Positions 1 through 8,783 of a DNA stretch of 64,000 bases are shown here, piece by piece. The notes beneath the pieces are model-generated. The model was not told the origin of the DNA and searched no databases. It saw only the letters and a list, made by a program, of their open reading frames with translations. Position 1 is the stretch's first letter. The number at the start of each line of letters is the position of its first letter. The translations under genes and the position numbers were made by a program. This DNA comes from a bacterium (GTDB lineage: Bacteria; Armatimonadota; UBA5829): the NCBI GenBank assembly GCA_021371935.1, contig JAJFVF010000019.1, positions 151,268 through 215,267 of the forward strand, written 5' to 3'.

Positions 1-1
1 A

Positions 2-217
2 CCTATAGCGGTTGCGCGCCGTGCGGGGCAGAATTTCACATATGCTCAATTGATGTACTGGTTCACGATAAACGATATGATCGTGCCTGGTTCTTCCTAT
101 TGGAATATTGCCATTGGTCGAGCTCCGGGTGAGGTCGAAGATGACGAAGAGGGTTTAAGCACCATAGACCGCTTCGCGGAAAACTTGTCCTGGCTGGCTA
201 ATAAGTTGCTTAGCTAG
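2..217 (+). CDS. NAD(P)H-dependent FMN reductase family, C-terminal part
   Basis: The frame is open from the left edge to a TAG at 215-217 and encodes the last 71 residues of a protein whose start lies outside the window. The segment IVPGSSYWN followed by the acidic stretch EVEDDEEG and a closing helix resembles the C-terminus of flavodoxin-fold NAD(P)H-dependent FMN reductases and iron-sulfur flavoproteins. Those enzymes bind FMN and pass electrons from NAD(P)H in the cytoplasm. The FMN-binding loop and any cluster-binding cysteines would be upstream, so the subfamily cannot be decided here. Confidence 0.6.
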   Translation, partial: PIAVARRAGQNFTYAQLMYWFTINDMIVPGSSYWNIAIGRAPGEVEDDEEGLSTIDRFAENLSWLANKLLS

Positions 218-313
218 TACTCATACGGCTTAAATATTGTCCAATCCTGGGTACACCTATACTCGGTCAGGTGCATTAAATGCGGCGGCAGCCGTACACT
301 GCGGAGGATCGAG

Positions 314-862
314 ATGGATTATGGTGCGCTTTCGCGTTTAGCAAAGCCGGTGATGGAGCACGAGCATGTTCAGGGTCCGGCTTCTGCCGTGGTGACGCTG
401 GTCGAATACGGCGATTATCAATGCCCCAAAACACGCGCGGCTTATAAAGTTGTCAAAAAGATTCAGCAATTATCCGGTGATTGGATGAGGTTCGTCTTCA
501 GGCATTTTCCAATGACAGACAAGCATGAATATGCGCAGATCGCTGCTGAGGCCGTCGAGTCTGCCGGAGCGCAGGGTCTTTTTTGGGAAATGCATGATTA
601 CCTTATACGCCACACCCAGCTCGATGAGGGTTCATTGATGGATCATGCCGAGGAGATTGGTTTGGATGTGGACCGCTTCGAGTCGGACCTTGCCGATCAT
701 TTATATGTGCAGCGCATTAAGGACGACATCGCGGGCGGCATGGACAGTGGCGTCACCGACACTCCAGCCTTTTTTATGAACGGCAAAAAGTATGCCGGTG
801 CTCTCACAGAGGATGCCATGCTTGAGGCAATAGAGGCAATAGCGGACGAGATCGAAGACTAG
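314..862 (+). CDS. DsbA-family thioredoxin-like protein with a single active-site cysteine
   Basis: A 182-residue thioredoxin-fold protein of the DsbA/FrnE-like group. The strand EYGDYQCPKT (residues 31-40) aligns with the usual EYGDFECPYC active site, but the second cysteine is a threonine (C37-P-K-T40), so it cannot form the normal CXXC disulfide. The cis-proline loop DTPAFFMNGK near residue 150 is intact, and the helical insertion (HFPM through AEEIGLD) matches the family. There is no signal peptide, so a cytoplasmic location is likely. An ATG preceded by GGAGG at 302-306 sets the start. Monothiol members of this family can act as glutathione-dependent isomerases or NhaA-associated thioredoxins; the substrate is unknown. 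Confidence 0.75.
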   Translation: MDYGALSRLAKPVMEHEHVQGPASAVVTLVEYGDYQCPKTRAAYKVVKKIQQLSGDWMRFVFRHFPMTDKHEYAQIAAEAVESAGAQGLFWEMHDYLIRHTQLDEGSLMDHAEEIGLDVDRFESDLADHLYVQRIKDDIAGGMDSGVTDTPAFFMNGKKYAGALTEDAMLEAIEAIADEIED

Positions 863-865
863 TCA

Positions 866-895
866 GGGACAGGAAACAGGAAATAGGTAATAGGC
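866..895. repeat. Degenerate period-7 tandem repeat (GGAAATA type)
   Basis: Just after the DsbA-like stop codon the sequence reads as 7-base units beginning with GG: GGAAACA, GGAAATA, GGTAATA. It belongs to the period-7 repeat class seen at several other intergenic sites in this window. Confidence 0.55.
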
Positions 896-906
896 TACGT
901 GCTATG

Positions 907-935
907 TTCGGTCGCGATATCCGATCGCGACCGAA
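907..935. terminator. Hairpin between convergent genes
   Basis: A perfect 12-bp inverted repeat (907-918 and 924-935) with a 5-base loop lies between the DsbA-like gene and the convergent SDR gene. No clear T-run follows on either strand, so it may stop transcription only partly or act in mRNA processing. Confidence 0.45.
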
Positions 936-1032
936 ACACAAATTCCCACAATATCTAATCTAATTGTGCCAGCCGTTCACAAAACAACAAGCGTTTATTA
1001 CAATCATTCCGAGCGAACGCGAGAAGTCTGCT

Positions 1033-1770
1033 TTATCTCCACGGCTCCGATGCAAACCTTCTGAGCACCAGTTCATCCGTGAATGCCGCCCCATCCTGCG
1101 TACAGAGGTATACGGCCGCGCGCGCCACTTCTTCGGCTGTCATCCAGTTCGGTGAATCCTCGGATTCGCCGCGGTCAGCTCTCAGATTGGTCGACATACC
1201 TGTCAGCACTCCGCCCGGGCTTATCACATGGACACGAATTCCATATTTTTGAGTTTCGATGGCGAGGACCTTGCTCAGCCCGACGAGCGCGTGTTTTGAT
1301 GTGCAATATGCGCCCTGTTCAGGATAACCTCGTCTGCCTGCCATAGAGCCTATATTGATTATTCTGCCTGACTGACGTTCCATCATCTGCGGGATTACTT
1401 CGCGGCAGGTGATGAAGACGCCCCGGACATTGGTATTCATTATGTCATCCCACGTCTGTGTGGATGTATCGCATATTTTGTTCAAGGCCATCACGCCTGC
1501 GTTGTTGACCAGCACGTCTATGTGTCCAAGTTCAGAGTGTGCCTTTTGAATTGCGCTTTTTATCGATTTTTCCGACTTCAGGTCCATAACAATCGGCAGT
1601 GCCTTTCCGCCGTTGTCATTGATCTGTTTGCATATTGTGTTAATTTCTTTTTCGGTACGTGCAGCAGCTGCGATTACAGCCCCCTCTGCAGCAAAGGCTT
1701 CGACAATGGCTCTGCCGATTCCGCGTCCGGCTCCCGTAATAAATGCTGTTTGACCATTCAAGATACTCAT
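1033..1770 (-). CDS. Short-chain dehydrogenase/reductase (SDR)
   Basis: A classical SDR of 245 residues. The NAD(P)-binding motif TGAGRGIG sits near residues 11-18, the structural NNAG motif follows (LVNNAGVMAL), and the catalytic YxxxK is YCTSK with an upstream serine in NIGSMAG. The length is typical of 3-oxoacyl-ACP-reductase-like SDRs, but the C-terminus gives no substrate clue. The start at 1770 is preferred over an in-frame ATG at 1794 because a GGAGG box lies just upstream of it. It is cytoplasmic, monocistronic, and convergent with the DsbA-like gene. Confidence 0.85.
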   Translation of the reverse strand: MSILNGQTAFITGAGRGIGRAIVEAFAAEGAVIAAAARTEKEINTICKQINDNGGKALPIVMDLKSEKSIKSAIQKAHSELGHIDVLVNNAGVMALNKICDTSTQTWDDIMNTNVRGVFITCREVIPQMMERQSGRIINIGSMAGRRGYPEQGAYCTSKHALVGLSKVLAIETQKYGIRVHVISPGGVLTGMSTNLRADRGESEDSPNWMTAEEVARAAVYLCTQDGAAFTDELVLRRFASEPWR

Positions 1771-1996
1771 CTTTCCTCCACGCGTTTCCATCATATGGAC
1801 ATGTTATCGCAATGACCACCTGCTTTCAATGGGCGACTTGCTCAAATTCATTTGTCAAAAATTGACGACAGTTTAAGTTCCACTATCTGAGGTTTGGTCT
1901 TTGACGACCCAATAATTAATTTGTCTAGGTGATATGCATTGTGGAAGCCTGTGTGTTTCCAACGAGAAAAGCGAAGGATAAAGGGGAGAATCGCTT

Positions 1997-3937
1997 ATGT
2001 TGTCAAAAATGAAGATCGGAACTAAGATCGGCGGTGGATTTGCGGTTGTGTTGCTGCTGACGGTTATCGTGGCAATTGCATCTTTCACCAGTATCCGCAC
2101 AATGAACGCGAAAACGTCCGAAGCAACCGGACTTCGCGTGGACGAGCTGAAGTTGGCCTACGAGATGGCATGGTCAATGAGCAAGCATGTCATGGCTGCG
2201 CGTGGTTATCTGCTTTATGGTAACCAGGCAATTATGGGGACATATGAGAAGGAATCGGCCACATTCAAGAGTAATGCCCAGAAGCTTGAGGGCATGATAA
2301 CATCGGCCGAAGGCAAGGAACTGATACGTAAGGCTAAGGAAGGCGAAGCTGCGTATGATCGCGTTTTGAAGGACCAGTGCCTTCCTGCATACAGAGCTGG
2401 TAATCACGCAAAGGTTTCTGAACTTGCTCAGGGACCTCTAGCAAATGCGGGAAACGAGACTATCACTGCCTGTGATGAAATGCTTAGTTTGATCCAAAAA
2501 CTGATGGACAATGCGGCGGGGCAGGCAAACAAGGCCGGCACAAATGCAATCAAGATTGTGTGTACTCTGTCGTTCCTCGCAGTAATTTTTGGTGTCTTTA
2601 TTGCGTTCACGGTCACAAAGGCGATTGTTAAGCCGGTGACAGGTCTGGTAAAGGATGCCGAGCAAGTAGCTGAAGGTGATTTGACTGTAAACGTGGCATT
2701 ATGCGGCGAGGACGAAGTAGGTAAACTCTCGCAGGCGTTCAGGCGGATGGTCGAGTCCCTCAAGGATACTATAATTCAGGTTACAAACTCATCTGAGAAG
2801 GTAACGGTTTCCTCTCAGAGCCTGTCGGCCACGTCAGAGGAGATAAACAAGGCGACCCAGCAGATCACTGAGACGATTACTCAGGTCGCAACGGGCTCGC
2901 AGGAACAGTCGAAGAATGCCCAATCAAGTGCCACTTCCATGGAGCAGTTGGGCCGGGCGGTGCAGGAAGTAGCCACCGGCGCTCAGACCCAGGCCAACAC
3001 TGTGGATCAAACTGTCGCATTAGTCCAGCAGATATCAACTGCAATCGATCATGTGTCTTCACTCAGCCAGGAGGCAGCGGCCAGTGGCCAGCAGGTGACC
3101 GAAGTCGCAAACACGGGTGGCAGGCATGTAGCCGACACAGTCGGCGGAATGGACAGAATAAAAGAGGCGACCGATAAGGTCGGTGATATGGTGAAGCGGC
3201 TAGGCGAGAATTCTCAGCAGATAGGCGCGATTGTCGAGACAATCGACGACATTGCCGAGCAAACAAACCTTCTCGCTCTCAACGCAGCAATAGAGGCAGC
3301 CAGAGCCGGTGAGCATGGCAAGGGATTTGCTGTTGTTGCCGATGAGGTCCGCAAACTGGCTGAGAGAAGTTCAAAAGCGACCGGCGAGATAGCCGAGCTT
3401 ATTTCAAACATCCAGCAAATGACCGAGCAAGCCGTTGTTGCCATGAACCAGAGCAGCCAGGAAGTAGCCGAGGGCACTCAGCTTGCAAATCAGGCGGGTG
3501 AAGCCTTGAGTGGCATACAGGAAGCCGTTGTAGGAATTGTAAGACAGATAGAACAGGTTTCTGCGGCGACCCAACAGATGGCGAGTTCCAGCACAGAGGT
3601 TGTAAGGGCAATCGAGAACGTTTCGTCCGTGACGGAGGAGACTACTGCTGCTGCCGAGCAGATGTCAGCCAGCAGTGACGATGTTGCAAGACAGATAGAG
3701 CAAGTTGCGGCCGTCAGCGAAGAAAACGCTGCTGCTGCTGAGGAAGTATCTGCGACGACCGAGGAGCAGATGGCTTCAGTCGAGGAGCTTACTGCATCAG
3801 CCGAAGAGTTGGCACAAATGGCTGAAGAGCTGCAGGGATTGGTTGCGCAGTTCAAAGTCGATGATGCTCCTGTGAGAGGCACGCTGCAGGATGTTTCAAG
3901 AGCCGTGACTTCCGAGCGTCGAAAGAAGGCGGCTTAA
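1997..3937 (+). CDS. Methyl-accepting chemotaxis protein
   Basis: A 646-residue transmembrane chemoreceptor. Residues about 14-34 form the first membrane helix, followed by a periplasmic four-helix-type sensor domain (about 35-185). A second membrane helix (about 186-206), a HAMP domain ([20 protein letters not shown]) and a long Gln/Ser/Ala-rich coiled-coil signalling domain come next. The conserved hairpin tip [19 protein letters not shown] lies near residue 430; it contacts CheA and CheW. Several E/Q-rich heptads in the cytoplasmic domain are candidate methylation sites. The C-terminus lacks the NWETF tether for CheR. cheW follows after 16 bases, so the pair is an operon. The ligand is not predictable. 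Confidence 0.95.
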   Translation: MLSKMKIGTKIGGGFAVVLLLTVIVAIASFTSIRTMNAKTSEATGLRVDELKLAYEMAWSMSKHVMAARGYLLYGNQAIMGTYEKESATFKSNAQKLEGMITSAEGKELIRKAKEGEAAYDRVLKDQCLPAYRAGNHAKVSELAQGPLANAGNETITACDEMLSLIQKLMDNAAGQANKAGTNAIKIVCTLSFLAVIFGVFIAFTVTKAIVKPVTGLVKDAEQVAEGDLTVNVALCGEDEVGKLSQAFRRMVESLKDTIIQVTNSSEKVTVSSQSLSATSEEINKATQQITETITQVATGSQEQSKNAQSSATSMEQLGRAVQEVATGAQTQANTVDQTVALVQQISTAIDHVSSLSQEAAASGQQVTEVANTGGRHVADTVGGMDRIKEATDKVGDMVKRLGENSQQIGAIVETIDDIAEQTNLLALNAAIEAARAGEHGKGFAVVADEVRKLAERSSKATGEIAELISNIQQMTEQAVVAMNQSSQEVAEGTQLANQAGEALSGIQEAVVGIVRQIEQVSAATQQMASSSTEVVRAIENVSSVTEETTAAAEQMSASSDDVARQIEQVAAVSEENAAAAEEVSATTEEQMASVEELTASAEELAQMAEELQGLVAQFKVDDAPVRGTLQDVSRAVTSERRKKAA

Positions 3938-3953
3938 GATGGAGGGTGCTGCA

Positions 3954-4472
3954 ATGACCAATGAAACACATGATGTCACAACGGATCAGTGGGAACAATT
4001 AGTAGTTTTCGATCTGGCCCATGAGTTCTACGGTGTGGATATTGGTGCGGTCAATACAATCATCCGCATGCAGGAGATCACGCGAATACCGCGTACCCCT
4101 GAGTTTGTGGAGGGTGTGATTAATCTGCGCGGCAGCATTGTGCCGGTGATCGATCTACGCAAGCGATTTGGTCTACCAGTGGGTGACGCCACAAAATCTT
4201 CGAGGATTGTGGTGGTCGAGGCAGCCGATCAAATGATTGGCATGGTAGTCGATGCTGTTGCAGAGACACTTCGGCTATCTGCCGATATGATCGAGCCGCC
4301 ATCGCCGGTAGTTGTAAACGTCGATTCTGCATATGTGCGGGGAGTAGGCAAGCAGGAAAACCGTTTGGTAATCCTGATCGACCTGGAGAAAGTGCTGACA
4401 GAGAAGGACCTGGACACACTATCCAAAGTCGAAAAGCGTTCTCGCAAGGAACAGGAAGCCAAAGCAGCCTAG
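3954..4472 (+). CDS. cheW: Chemotaxis coupling protein CheW
   Basis: A 172-residue CheW-domain protein. Recognisable elements are LVVFDLAHEFYGVDIGAV at the N-terminus, IPRTPEFVEGVINLRGSIVPVIDLR in the centre (interrupted here only by naming) and GVGKQENRLVILIDLEKVL near the end, all standard CheW landmarks. CheW links receptors to the CheA kinase. The second in-frame ATG (3954) is chosen because GGAGG at 3941-3945 sits 8 bases upstream. The gene is directly downstream of a receptor gene, which suggests the two are made together. The C-terminal tail (about 20 residues) is Lys/Glu-rich and extends past the domain. No cheA, cheR or cheB lies nearby. Confidence 0.93.
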   Translation: MTNETHDVTTDQWEQLVVFDLAHEFYGVDIGAVNTIIRMQEITRIPRTPEFVEGVINLRGSIVPVIDLRKRFGLPVGDATKSSRIVVVEAADQMIGMVVDAVAETLRLSADMIEPPSPVVVNVDSAYVRGVGKQENRLVILIDLEKVLTEKDLDTLSKVEKRSRKEQEAKAA

Positions 4473-4501
4473 ATCTTTTGACGTAAATCTACAAAAACAA
4501 A

Positions 4502-4526
4502 TGGCCGGAGCAAACAGCTCCGGCCA
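4502..4526. terminator. Bidirectional terminator between cheW and the 4569-5396 gene
   Basis: A perfect 10-bp stem (4502-4511 with 4517-4526) and a 5-base AAACA loop. On the minus strand it is followed by a T-rich tract (ATTTGTTTTTG), so it is best as terminator for the leftward gene. It may also stop cheW transcripts. Confidence 0.7.
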
Positions 4527-4568
4527 AAACCATCATTCAAGCTCATATTTTGCTCTTATCGATCCGTC

Positions 4569-5396
4569 TTACATAACGACATCGATCCCACAGGCGAGGT
4601 TGCTCAAGCAATCATACCAGTGAACAAATGTGACTCCATTGATGACGATGCGCATGTGATCCGGGAAACGCTGATCCCACGTCATCTCCTTCGGATGGCC
4701 AGTATTGTAGCCCAGGTTCCATCTTATCCCATTGTATCGCCTGAACAGTATCGTTCGTCCTTCACGATTCAGGTAGGCTTCCACAAGTGTATTGTCCTCA
4801 CTGAGAGGAATCGTGATACCAATCACGCGGAGACAGTCGAAAGACCTCTCGCCAATCATAACTTGGAATATCCCCGCAGGCTCGATAATCTCACCGGCAT
4901 CCGCTTCGGCACTCAAAGTGTAAGATCTGTCCTGCTGCTGCGTAAGCCGTCCGGTCTGTCGAATTTGCCGGGGACCGTCACCCCAGTCTTTGTCAAATCC
5001 CTCGTCAAGCATTGTCCTAAGCTCTCGAATGTCTTTTCTAAATAGCGATAGAGTCGCGAGGTACTGGACTCGGTCCTCTGTCAGACGTGCAAAGAACATC
5101 CATGGAAACACCCTCACTGGATCTTCTCCGTAATCGTAAACCATCGCTGCTACTTCCACGCAATCAATTCCGTGCACTTTGGCCGGACGAAGTGCCTTCA
5201 TCTCGGTGTAATCGTGCATCCGCAAATCAGGTTCATATTGTGCCCACAAGACGTGATCGCCTACCTCGGGAATGGCGAACCACCAGTGCATTTCCTTGAA
5301 ATCCACCTCAAAGGGCGATGTATTGGTGGGAGCTATTTCGATATGCGGCTGCTGCAGCGGGAATGGTGTTTGGGTTCTTACCTTCATATCTTCCAT
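4569..5396 (-). CDS. Unknown protein coupled to an ECF sigma factor
   Basis: A 275-residue protein I do not recognise. It has no signal peptide, membrane helix or zinc-binding anti-sigma motif. The sequence is rich in aromatic residues and acidic patches (for example EMHWWFAIPEVGDHVLW near residue 35) and looks like a soluble, mostly beta protein. A segment around residues 165-190 (AEADAGEIIEPAGIFQVMIG) suggests a sandwich-like repeat. Its ATG overlaps the stop of the upstream sigma gene in a TAATG junction, so it is almost certainly translationally coupled to it. By position it could be a regulator or effector of that sigma factor; that is inference from context only. Confidence 0.6.
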   Translation of the reverse strand: MEDMKVRTQTPFPLQQPHIEIAPTNTSPFEVDFKEMHWWFAIPEVGDHVLWAQYEPDLRMHDYTEMKALRPAKVHGIDCVEVAAMVYDYGEDPVRVFPWMFFARLTEDRVQYLATLSLFRKDIRELRTMLDEGFDKDWGDGPRQIRQTGRLTQQQDRSYTLSAEADAGEIIEPAGIFQVMIGERSFDCLRVIGITIPLSEDNTLVEAYLNREGRTILFRRYNGIRWNLGYNTGHPKEMTWDQRFPDHMRIVINGVTFVHWYDCLSNLACGIDVVM

Positions 5397-5950
5397 TACA
5401 GTCCTCCATTTTCTTCAGCTTCATCGAGAAATGATCGCAGATGATGTCGTGCTGAGTGAAGCTGGTACTTAACTGTGCCGACAGGTGCCTGAATCTGCCG
5501 GCAGATCTCTTTGATTGTGAAACCATGCAAATAGAACAGTTCGACGATTTTCTGCTCCGCCAGTGGCAAGTTGTCCATGGCTTCCAACAAGTCCAGAGCT
5601 GCTTCTGCAGGCACTGCCGTTCGGCCATATCTGTTCACGTAATATTCAAGCTCTTCTTGTTTGGTAGGGTTTATCCTCCGCTGGGCCGATCTGTGATAGT
5701 CACGGCAGAGATTTCTTGCTATCTGCAGAAGCCACGCCTGCACTTTCTCTGGATTGTTCATACTGCCGATTTTTAGCCAGCTCTGCAGCAGAGTCTCCTG
5801 CAGCAGGTCTTCGGCCTCGTCAGCATCCGAAACCAGACGTCGGATCAAGGCAGCAAGAGAGCCTTTATAAGCGTTTATCAACTCTATGAATACAGCGGAA
5901 TCACCACCGGCACTCCGCCGCACCAGATCGGCGTCAGCCAGTTGGTCCAT
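5396..5950 (-). CDS. ECF-type RNA polymerase sigma factor
   Basis: A 184-residue sigma-70-family factor with only regions 2 and 4. Region 2 is seen as SDADEAEDLLQETLLQSWLK plus AWLLQIARNLCRDYHR. Region 4 is seen as LLEAMDNLPLAEQKIVELFY and the helix-turn-helix GFTIKEICRQIQAPVGTVKY. It would direct core polymerase to a small stress or envelope regulon. The start at 5950 is chosen over in-frame upstream codons because GGAGG lies 8 bases before it. The downstream gene overlaps by one base. No transmembrane anti-sigma factor is adjacent. The gene is divergent from mreB across a gap with a 13-bp inverted repeat. Confidence 0.9.
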   Translation of the reverse strand: MDQLADADLVRRSAGGDSAVFIELINAYKGSLAALIRRLVSDADEAEDLLQETLLQSWLKIGSMNNPEKVQAWLLQIARNLCRDYHRSAQRRINPTKQEELEYYVNRYGRTAVPAEAALDLLEAMDNLPLAEQKIVELFYLHGFTIKEICRQIQAPVGTVKYQLHSARHHLRSFLDEAEENGGL

Positions 5951-6094
5951 TCTACGTTCCTCCACATAAGAAGACGTGCTAGGTAGGGAAAAAATTGATG
6001 CACCAGAAACATTTGTCGAAGCCTCTGAGCACACCCAGTCCATCGTGCATTCACAACTCTCAAACAACAATTTGCTGAAATATCATGTCCGTTT

Positions 6095-6139
6095 CACAAC
6101 ATTTTGCCCTGGAAGATTAGGTAATTGCAAAATGTTGTG
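6095..6139. promoter_or_regulatory. 13-bp inverted repeat in the ECF sigma / mreB divergent region
   Basis: Perfect inverted repeat: 6095-6107 (CACAACATTTTGC) and 6127-6139 (GCAAAATGTTGTG), separated by 19 bases. It sits between two divergent transcription units. It could be an operator for a dimeric regulator or an RNA hairpin; no T-run follows, so it is a poor terminator. Confidence 0.45.
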
Positions 6140-6168
6140 CTTCTGACTCGAAACAGACCGGGCTTTTG

Positions 6169-6177
6169 TGGTATTAT
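6169..6177 (+). promoter_or_regulatory. Possible extended -10 promoter for mreB
   Basis: TGGTATTAT (6169-6177) resembles an extended -10 box about 58 bases before the mreB start. No good -35 box is present, as is allowed for extended -10 promoters. Confidence 0.35.
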
Positions 6178-6235
6178 AGGTGACTAGGGACATGTAATTA
6201 ACCGAGTCCAAAAAACGGAAGGCGACCGAAGATAA

Positions 6236-7300
6236 ATGGCAATCTTCTCCAGAGTATTCAGCAGGTTTTCAAGAGCAATAGGTATTGATTTGGGTACAGC
6301 TAATACGCTTGTGCATGTTCGCGGGCGAGGGATTCTGTTGCGTGAGCCGAGCGTTATCGCGCTTGACAGCCAGTCCAAAAAGGTACTTGCAGTCGGTGAA
6401 GAAGCTAAGAGGATGCTTGGACGCACCCCAGGCAGTATTGTTGCCATTCGCCCCTTAAAGGATGGAGTGATCGCCGATTTTGATCAGACTGAGGCCATGC
6501 TCAGGGGCTTTATAAGAAAGGTGAACAGGCACAACGGCATATTTGGTCCTCGGGTAGTTGTCGGCATACCTTCCGGTGTCACCGAAGTTGAATGGCGAGC
6601 CGTTAAGGAAGCTGCGATGAAAGCAGGCGCTTCGGAGGCATACACGCTTGAAGAGCCTTTTGCTGCAGCGATTGGAGCTGGACTACCTGTGAGCGAGCCC
6701 ACCGGCAGTATGATCGTCGATATCGGTGGGGGAACGAGTGAGGTTGCTGTTATCTCACTAGGAGGAATTGTTACCAGCCGTTCGATCAGAGTTGCTGGTG
6801 ATGAAATCGATGAAGCCATTGTGGCGTATGTTCGCCGTGTATTTAACCTTCTTATTGGAGATCGCACTGCCGAAGAAGTAAAGCTGGATATCGGATCTGC
6901 ATATGCTCTGGAAGAAGAACTGACGATGGAAGTGCGTGGTAGAGACCTTATCTCGGGTCTTCCGAGAAGCGCTGTCATATCGAGCCAGGAAATTCGTGAA
7001 GCAATCCATGATCCCGTAATGGAGATTGTCGAGGCTGTGAAGTTGACCCTGGAATCAACACCTCCAGAATTGGCTGCGGATGTGATGGAGAGAGGAATTG
7101 TGCTTGCGGGCGGCGGCGCATTGCTTCGTGGTCTGGATGAGTTGATAAATGTTGAAACGGGTATGCCTGTGCATATCGCGCCGGATCCCTTAAGCTGTGT
7201 GGTGTTGGGTACGGCAAAAGCGCTGGAGGAATCCGAAAGCAACACTGCACTAAAGAAAGTGCTGCTTGGTTCCACGAGACAGGTTCAGTCCATAAACTAA
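6236..7300 (+). CDS. mreB: Rod shape-determining protein MreB
   Basis: A 354-residue actin homologue. The phosphate-1 loop is [18 protein letters not shown] near residue 18, the phosphate-2 loop is [19 protein letters not shown] near residue 160, and the adenosine loop is [17 protein letters not shown] near residue 290. MreB polymerises under the inner membrane and guides lateral wall synthesis. The N-terminus ([16 protein letters not shown]) is amphipathic, as in MreB proteins that bind the membrane directly. mreC starts on the base after its stop codon, so mreBCD is one operon. Confidence 0.97.
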   Translation: MAIFSRVFSRFSRAIGIDLGTANTLVHVRGRGILLREPSVIALDSQSKKVLAVGEEAKRMLGRTPGSIVAIRPLKDGVIADFDQTEAMLRGFIRKVNRHNGIFGPRVVVGIPSGVTEVEWRAVKEAAMKAGASEAYTLEEPFAAAIGAGLPVSEPTGSMIVDIGGGTSEVAVISLGGIVTSRSIRVAGDEIDEAIVAYVRRVFNLLIGDRTAEEVKLDIGSAYALEEELTMEVRGRDLISGLPRSAVISSQEIREAIHDPVMEIVEAVKLTLESTPPELAADVMERGIVLAGGGALLRGLDELINVETGMPVHIAPDPLSCVVLGTAKALEESESNTALKKVLLGSTRQVQSIN

Positions 7301-8134
7301 ATGTTCAATTATCTTCGCAACAAGACGGTTATCAATCTTGTAGTCTTAACGGTTCTGGGCATTGGCATAGGAATGATGCATAACCATGGACTTGCGACGG
7401 GCAATACGCTGTACATGCAGGATGCTGTTAGATCAACGCTTGCTCCTGCTAATATGGCAGCCCATGTTTTATTGTGTCTCGGAAGAGTATCGATTCTAAG
7501 TGTCAGACCTCGATCTGTAATTCTCAAGGAGAACAAACAACTACGTGAGAGAGTAAGGCGCCTGACCTTGGAGAACGCTGCTCTGCATGAGACGGCTGAG
7601 GAAAACACAAGGCTGAAAGCAGCATTGGGGCTTAGAGAGTTTTCTAAGCTCGCAATGGTTGCAGCGGATGTGGTTTCACGCAATGAAAGTAACTGGTTTG
7701 ACACCGCTACAATAAATGTGGGCACGCACTCGGGTATACGTCAAGGGTCGGCGGTAGTCAATCACCTTGGTATAATCGGGCAAATATCCGAAGCCAATCC
7801 GTTTACCTCACAAATTGTTGCCCTTACAGATTCAAATAGTGCAATCGGTGCAATGATTCAACGTTCAAGAACAACTGGTATGCTTTATGGACAGGGCACG
7901 GATTACCTTGTCTTAGCGTATCTGCCAAAAGATGCTGATGTAAAGGTCAAGGATGTGGTGATTTCATCGGGCATGGGTGGTGTGGTCCCAAAAGGACTTG
8001 TTGTTGGACGAGTGGTCAAGGTAGTTAGAAACTCTACGGCGGGTACAACCTCTGCACTTATAAAGCCAAGTGTGCGCTTTGATGAAATAGAACAAGTTTT
8101 CGTAGTTAAACCTGGACAGATATCTACACCATGA
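7301..8134 (+). CDS. mreC: Rod shape-determining protein MreC
   Basis: A 277-residue bitopic protein. One membrane helix lies near residues 10-25 (VINLVVLTVLGIGIGM), followed by a coiled coil (about 68-108) and the periplasmic beta-barrel domains (NWFDTATINVG, SAVVNHLGIIGQ, VVISSGMGGVVPKGLVVGRV). MreC links MreB and MreD to the wall synthesis enzymes. The start codon abuts the mreB stop and the end overlaps mreD by four bases (ATGA), so translation is coupled. Confidence 0.93.
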   Translation: MFNYLRNKTVINLVVLTVLGIGIGMMHNHGLATGNTLYMQDAVRSTLAPANMAAHVLLCLGRVSILSVRPRSVILKENKQLRERVRRLTLENAALHETAEENTRLKAALGLREFSKLAMVAADVVSRNESNWFDTATINVGTHSGIRQGSAVVNHLGIIGQISEANPFTSQIVALTDSNSAIGAMIQRSRTTGMLYGQGTDYLVLAYLPKDADVKVKDVVISSGMGGVVPKGLVVGRVVKVVRNSTAGTTSALIKPSVRFDEIEQVFVVKPGQISTP

Positions 8135-8625
8135 AGAGATATTTCTGGGCAATTATAATGCTCATAATTGCGTCTGCCATACAGGGCAATTTGCCTGGAT
8201 GGATGACCGTATTTGGTGCTAAACCCGATCTCGTCCTAATAGTGCTTATTATCTATGCTCTATCTGCCGATCCTGATTTTGGGGCGGTGCTCGGTTTCAT
8301 CGCAGGGCTTATTCAGGGGTCAGTTGTTGGCTTAAGCCTTGGGAGTTTTATTGTCACTCGCACAATCACAGGTTTCCTAGCTGGCATTGTTCACACGCGG
8401 CTTTTCAGTGAAAACCCAATAGTGCCCATGCTTTCTGCAGTCTGGCTCACACTCGTGTGTGAGGGTATGTTTCTTTTAGCAAACCCAAAGCCCAGCTTTC
8501 CCAACACCATTCGTACACTGCTTGGCGAGTGCATCCTAAATGCAATTTTTGCATTTTTGCTGTATGTATTCCTCAGACACCTTGATACTCGCCGCAAAAT
8601 TAGGCTTGCCAACGCAAGACTCTAG
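8131..8625 (+). CDS. mreD: Rod shape-determining protein MreD
   Basis: A 164-residue integral membrane protein with about five hydrophobic helices. Typical MreD features are the early KPDLVLIVLIIYAL helix, the GFIAGLIQ motif, and a cytoplasmic Arg-rich tail (RHLDTRRKIRLANARL). It is the third gene of the mre operon and overlaps mreC by four bases. A gap of 158 bases separates it from the flagellar cluster, whose own promoter lies there. Confidence 0.88.
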   Translation: MKRYFWAIIMLIIASAIQGNLPGWMTVFGAKPDLVLIVLIIYALSADPDFGAVLGFIAGLIQGSVVGLSLGSFIVTRTITGFLAGIVHTRLFSENPIVPMLSAVWLTLVCEGMFLLANPKPSFPNTIRTLLGECILNAIFAFLLYVFLRHLDTRRKIRLANARL

Positions 8626-8696
8626 GGGAAATCAAATTCTGAATTCCGATACCGGATTCGATTACTCTCATCTCCAATAACTACGTCATCGACTTC

Positions 8697-8724
8697 CAAC
8701 CCACAACTCATAACTCACAGCCTC
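8697..8724. repeat. Degenerate period-7 tandem repeat (CAACTCA type)
   Basis: Four 7-base units in register: CAACCCA, CAACTCA, TAACTCA, CAGCCTC. It lies in the mreD-flgB gap just upstream of the sigma-54-like promoter. Confidence 0.6.
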
Positions 8725-8734
8725 CCTAATTTGC

Positions 8735-8750
8735 TGGCACATAAATTGCT
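8735..8750 (+). promoter_or_regulatory. Sigma-54 (RpoN) promoter for the flagellar operon
   Basis: TGGCACATAAATTGCT matches the -24/-12 consensus TGGCAC-N5-TTGCW with no mismatch and with the required 10 bases between the GG and GC pairs. It lies 33 bases before the flgB start. It implies RpoN plus an enhancer-binding protein controls early flagellar genes; neither gene is in the window. Confidence 0.8.
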
Positions 8751-8783
8751 ATCAGATGCGCCAGTAAGAAAGGGGGGACTCCA

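Noticed and set aside
237-263. TTGTCC / TATACT as promoter of the DsbA-like gene
   Set aside because: The spacer is only 15 bases and the -35 is weak.
1862-1906. Two TTGACG boxes upstream of the MCP gene as promoters
   Set aside because: Spacing and -10 matches are poor (TATCTG at 16 bases; none for the second). No sigma-28 match either.
3490-3882. Long minus-strand frame inside the MCP gene
   Set aside because: It is a shadow of the repetitive Gln/Ala-rich coiled coil on the plus strand.
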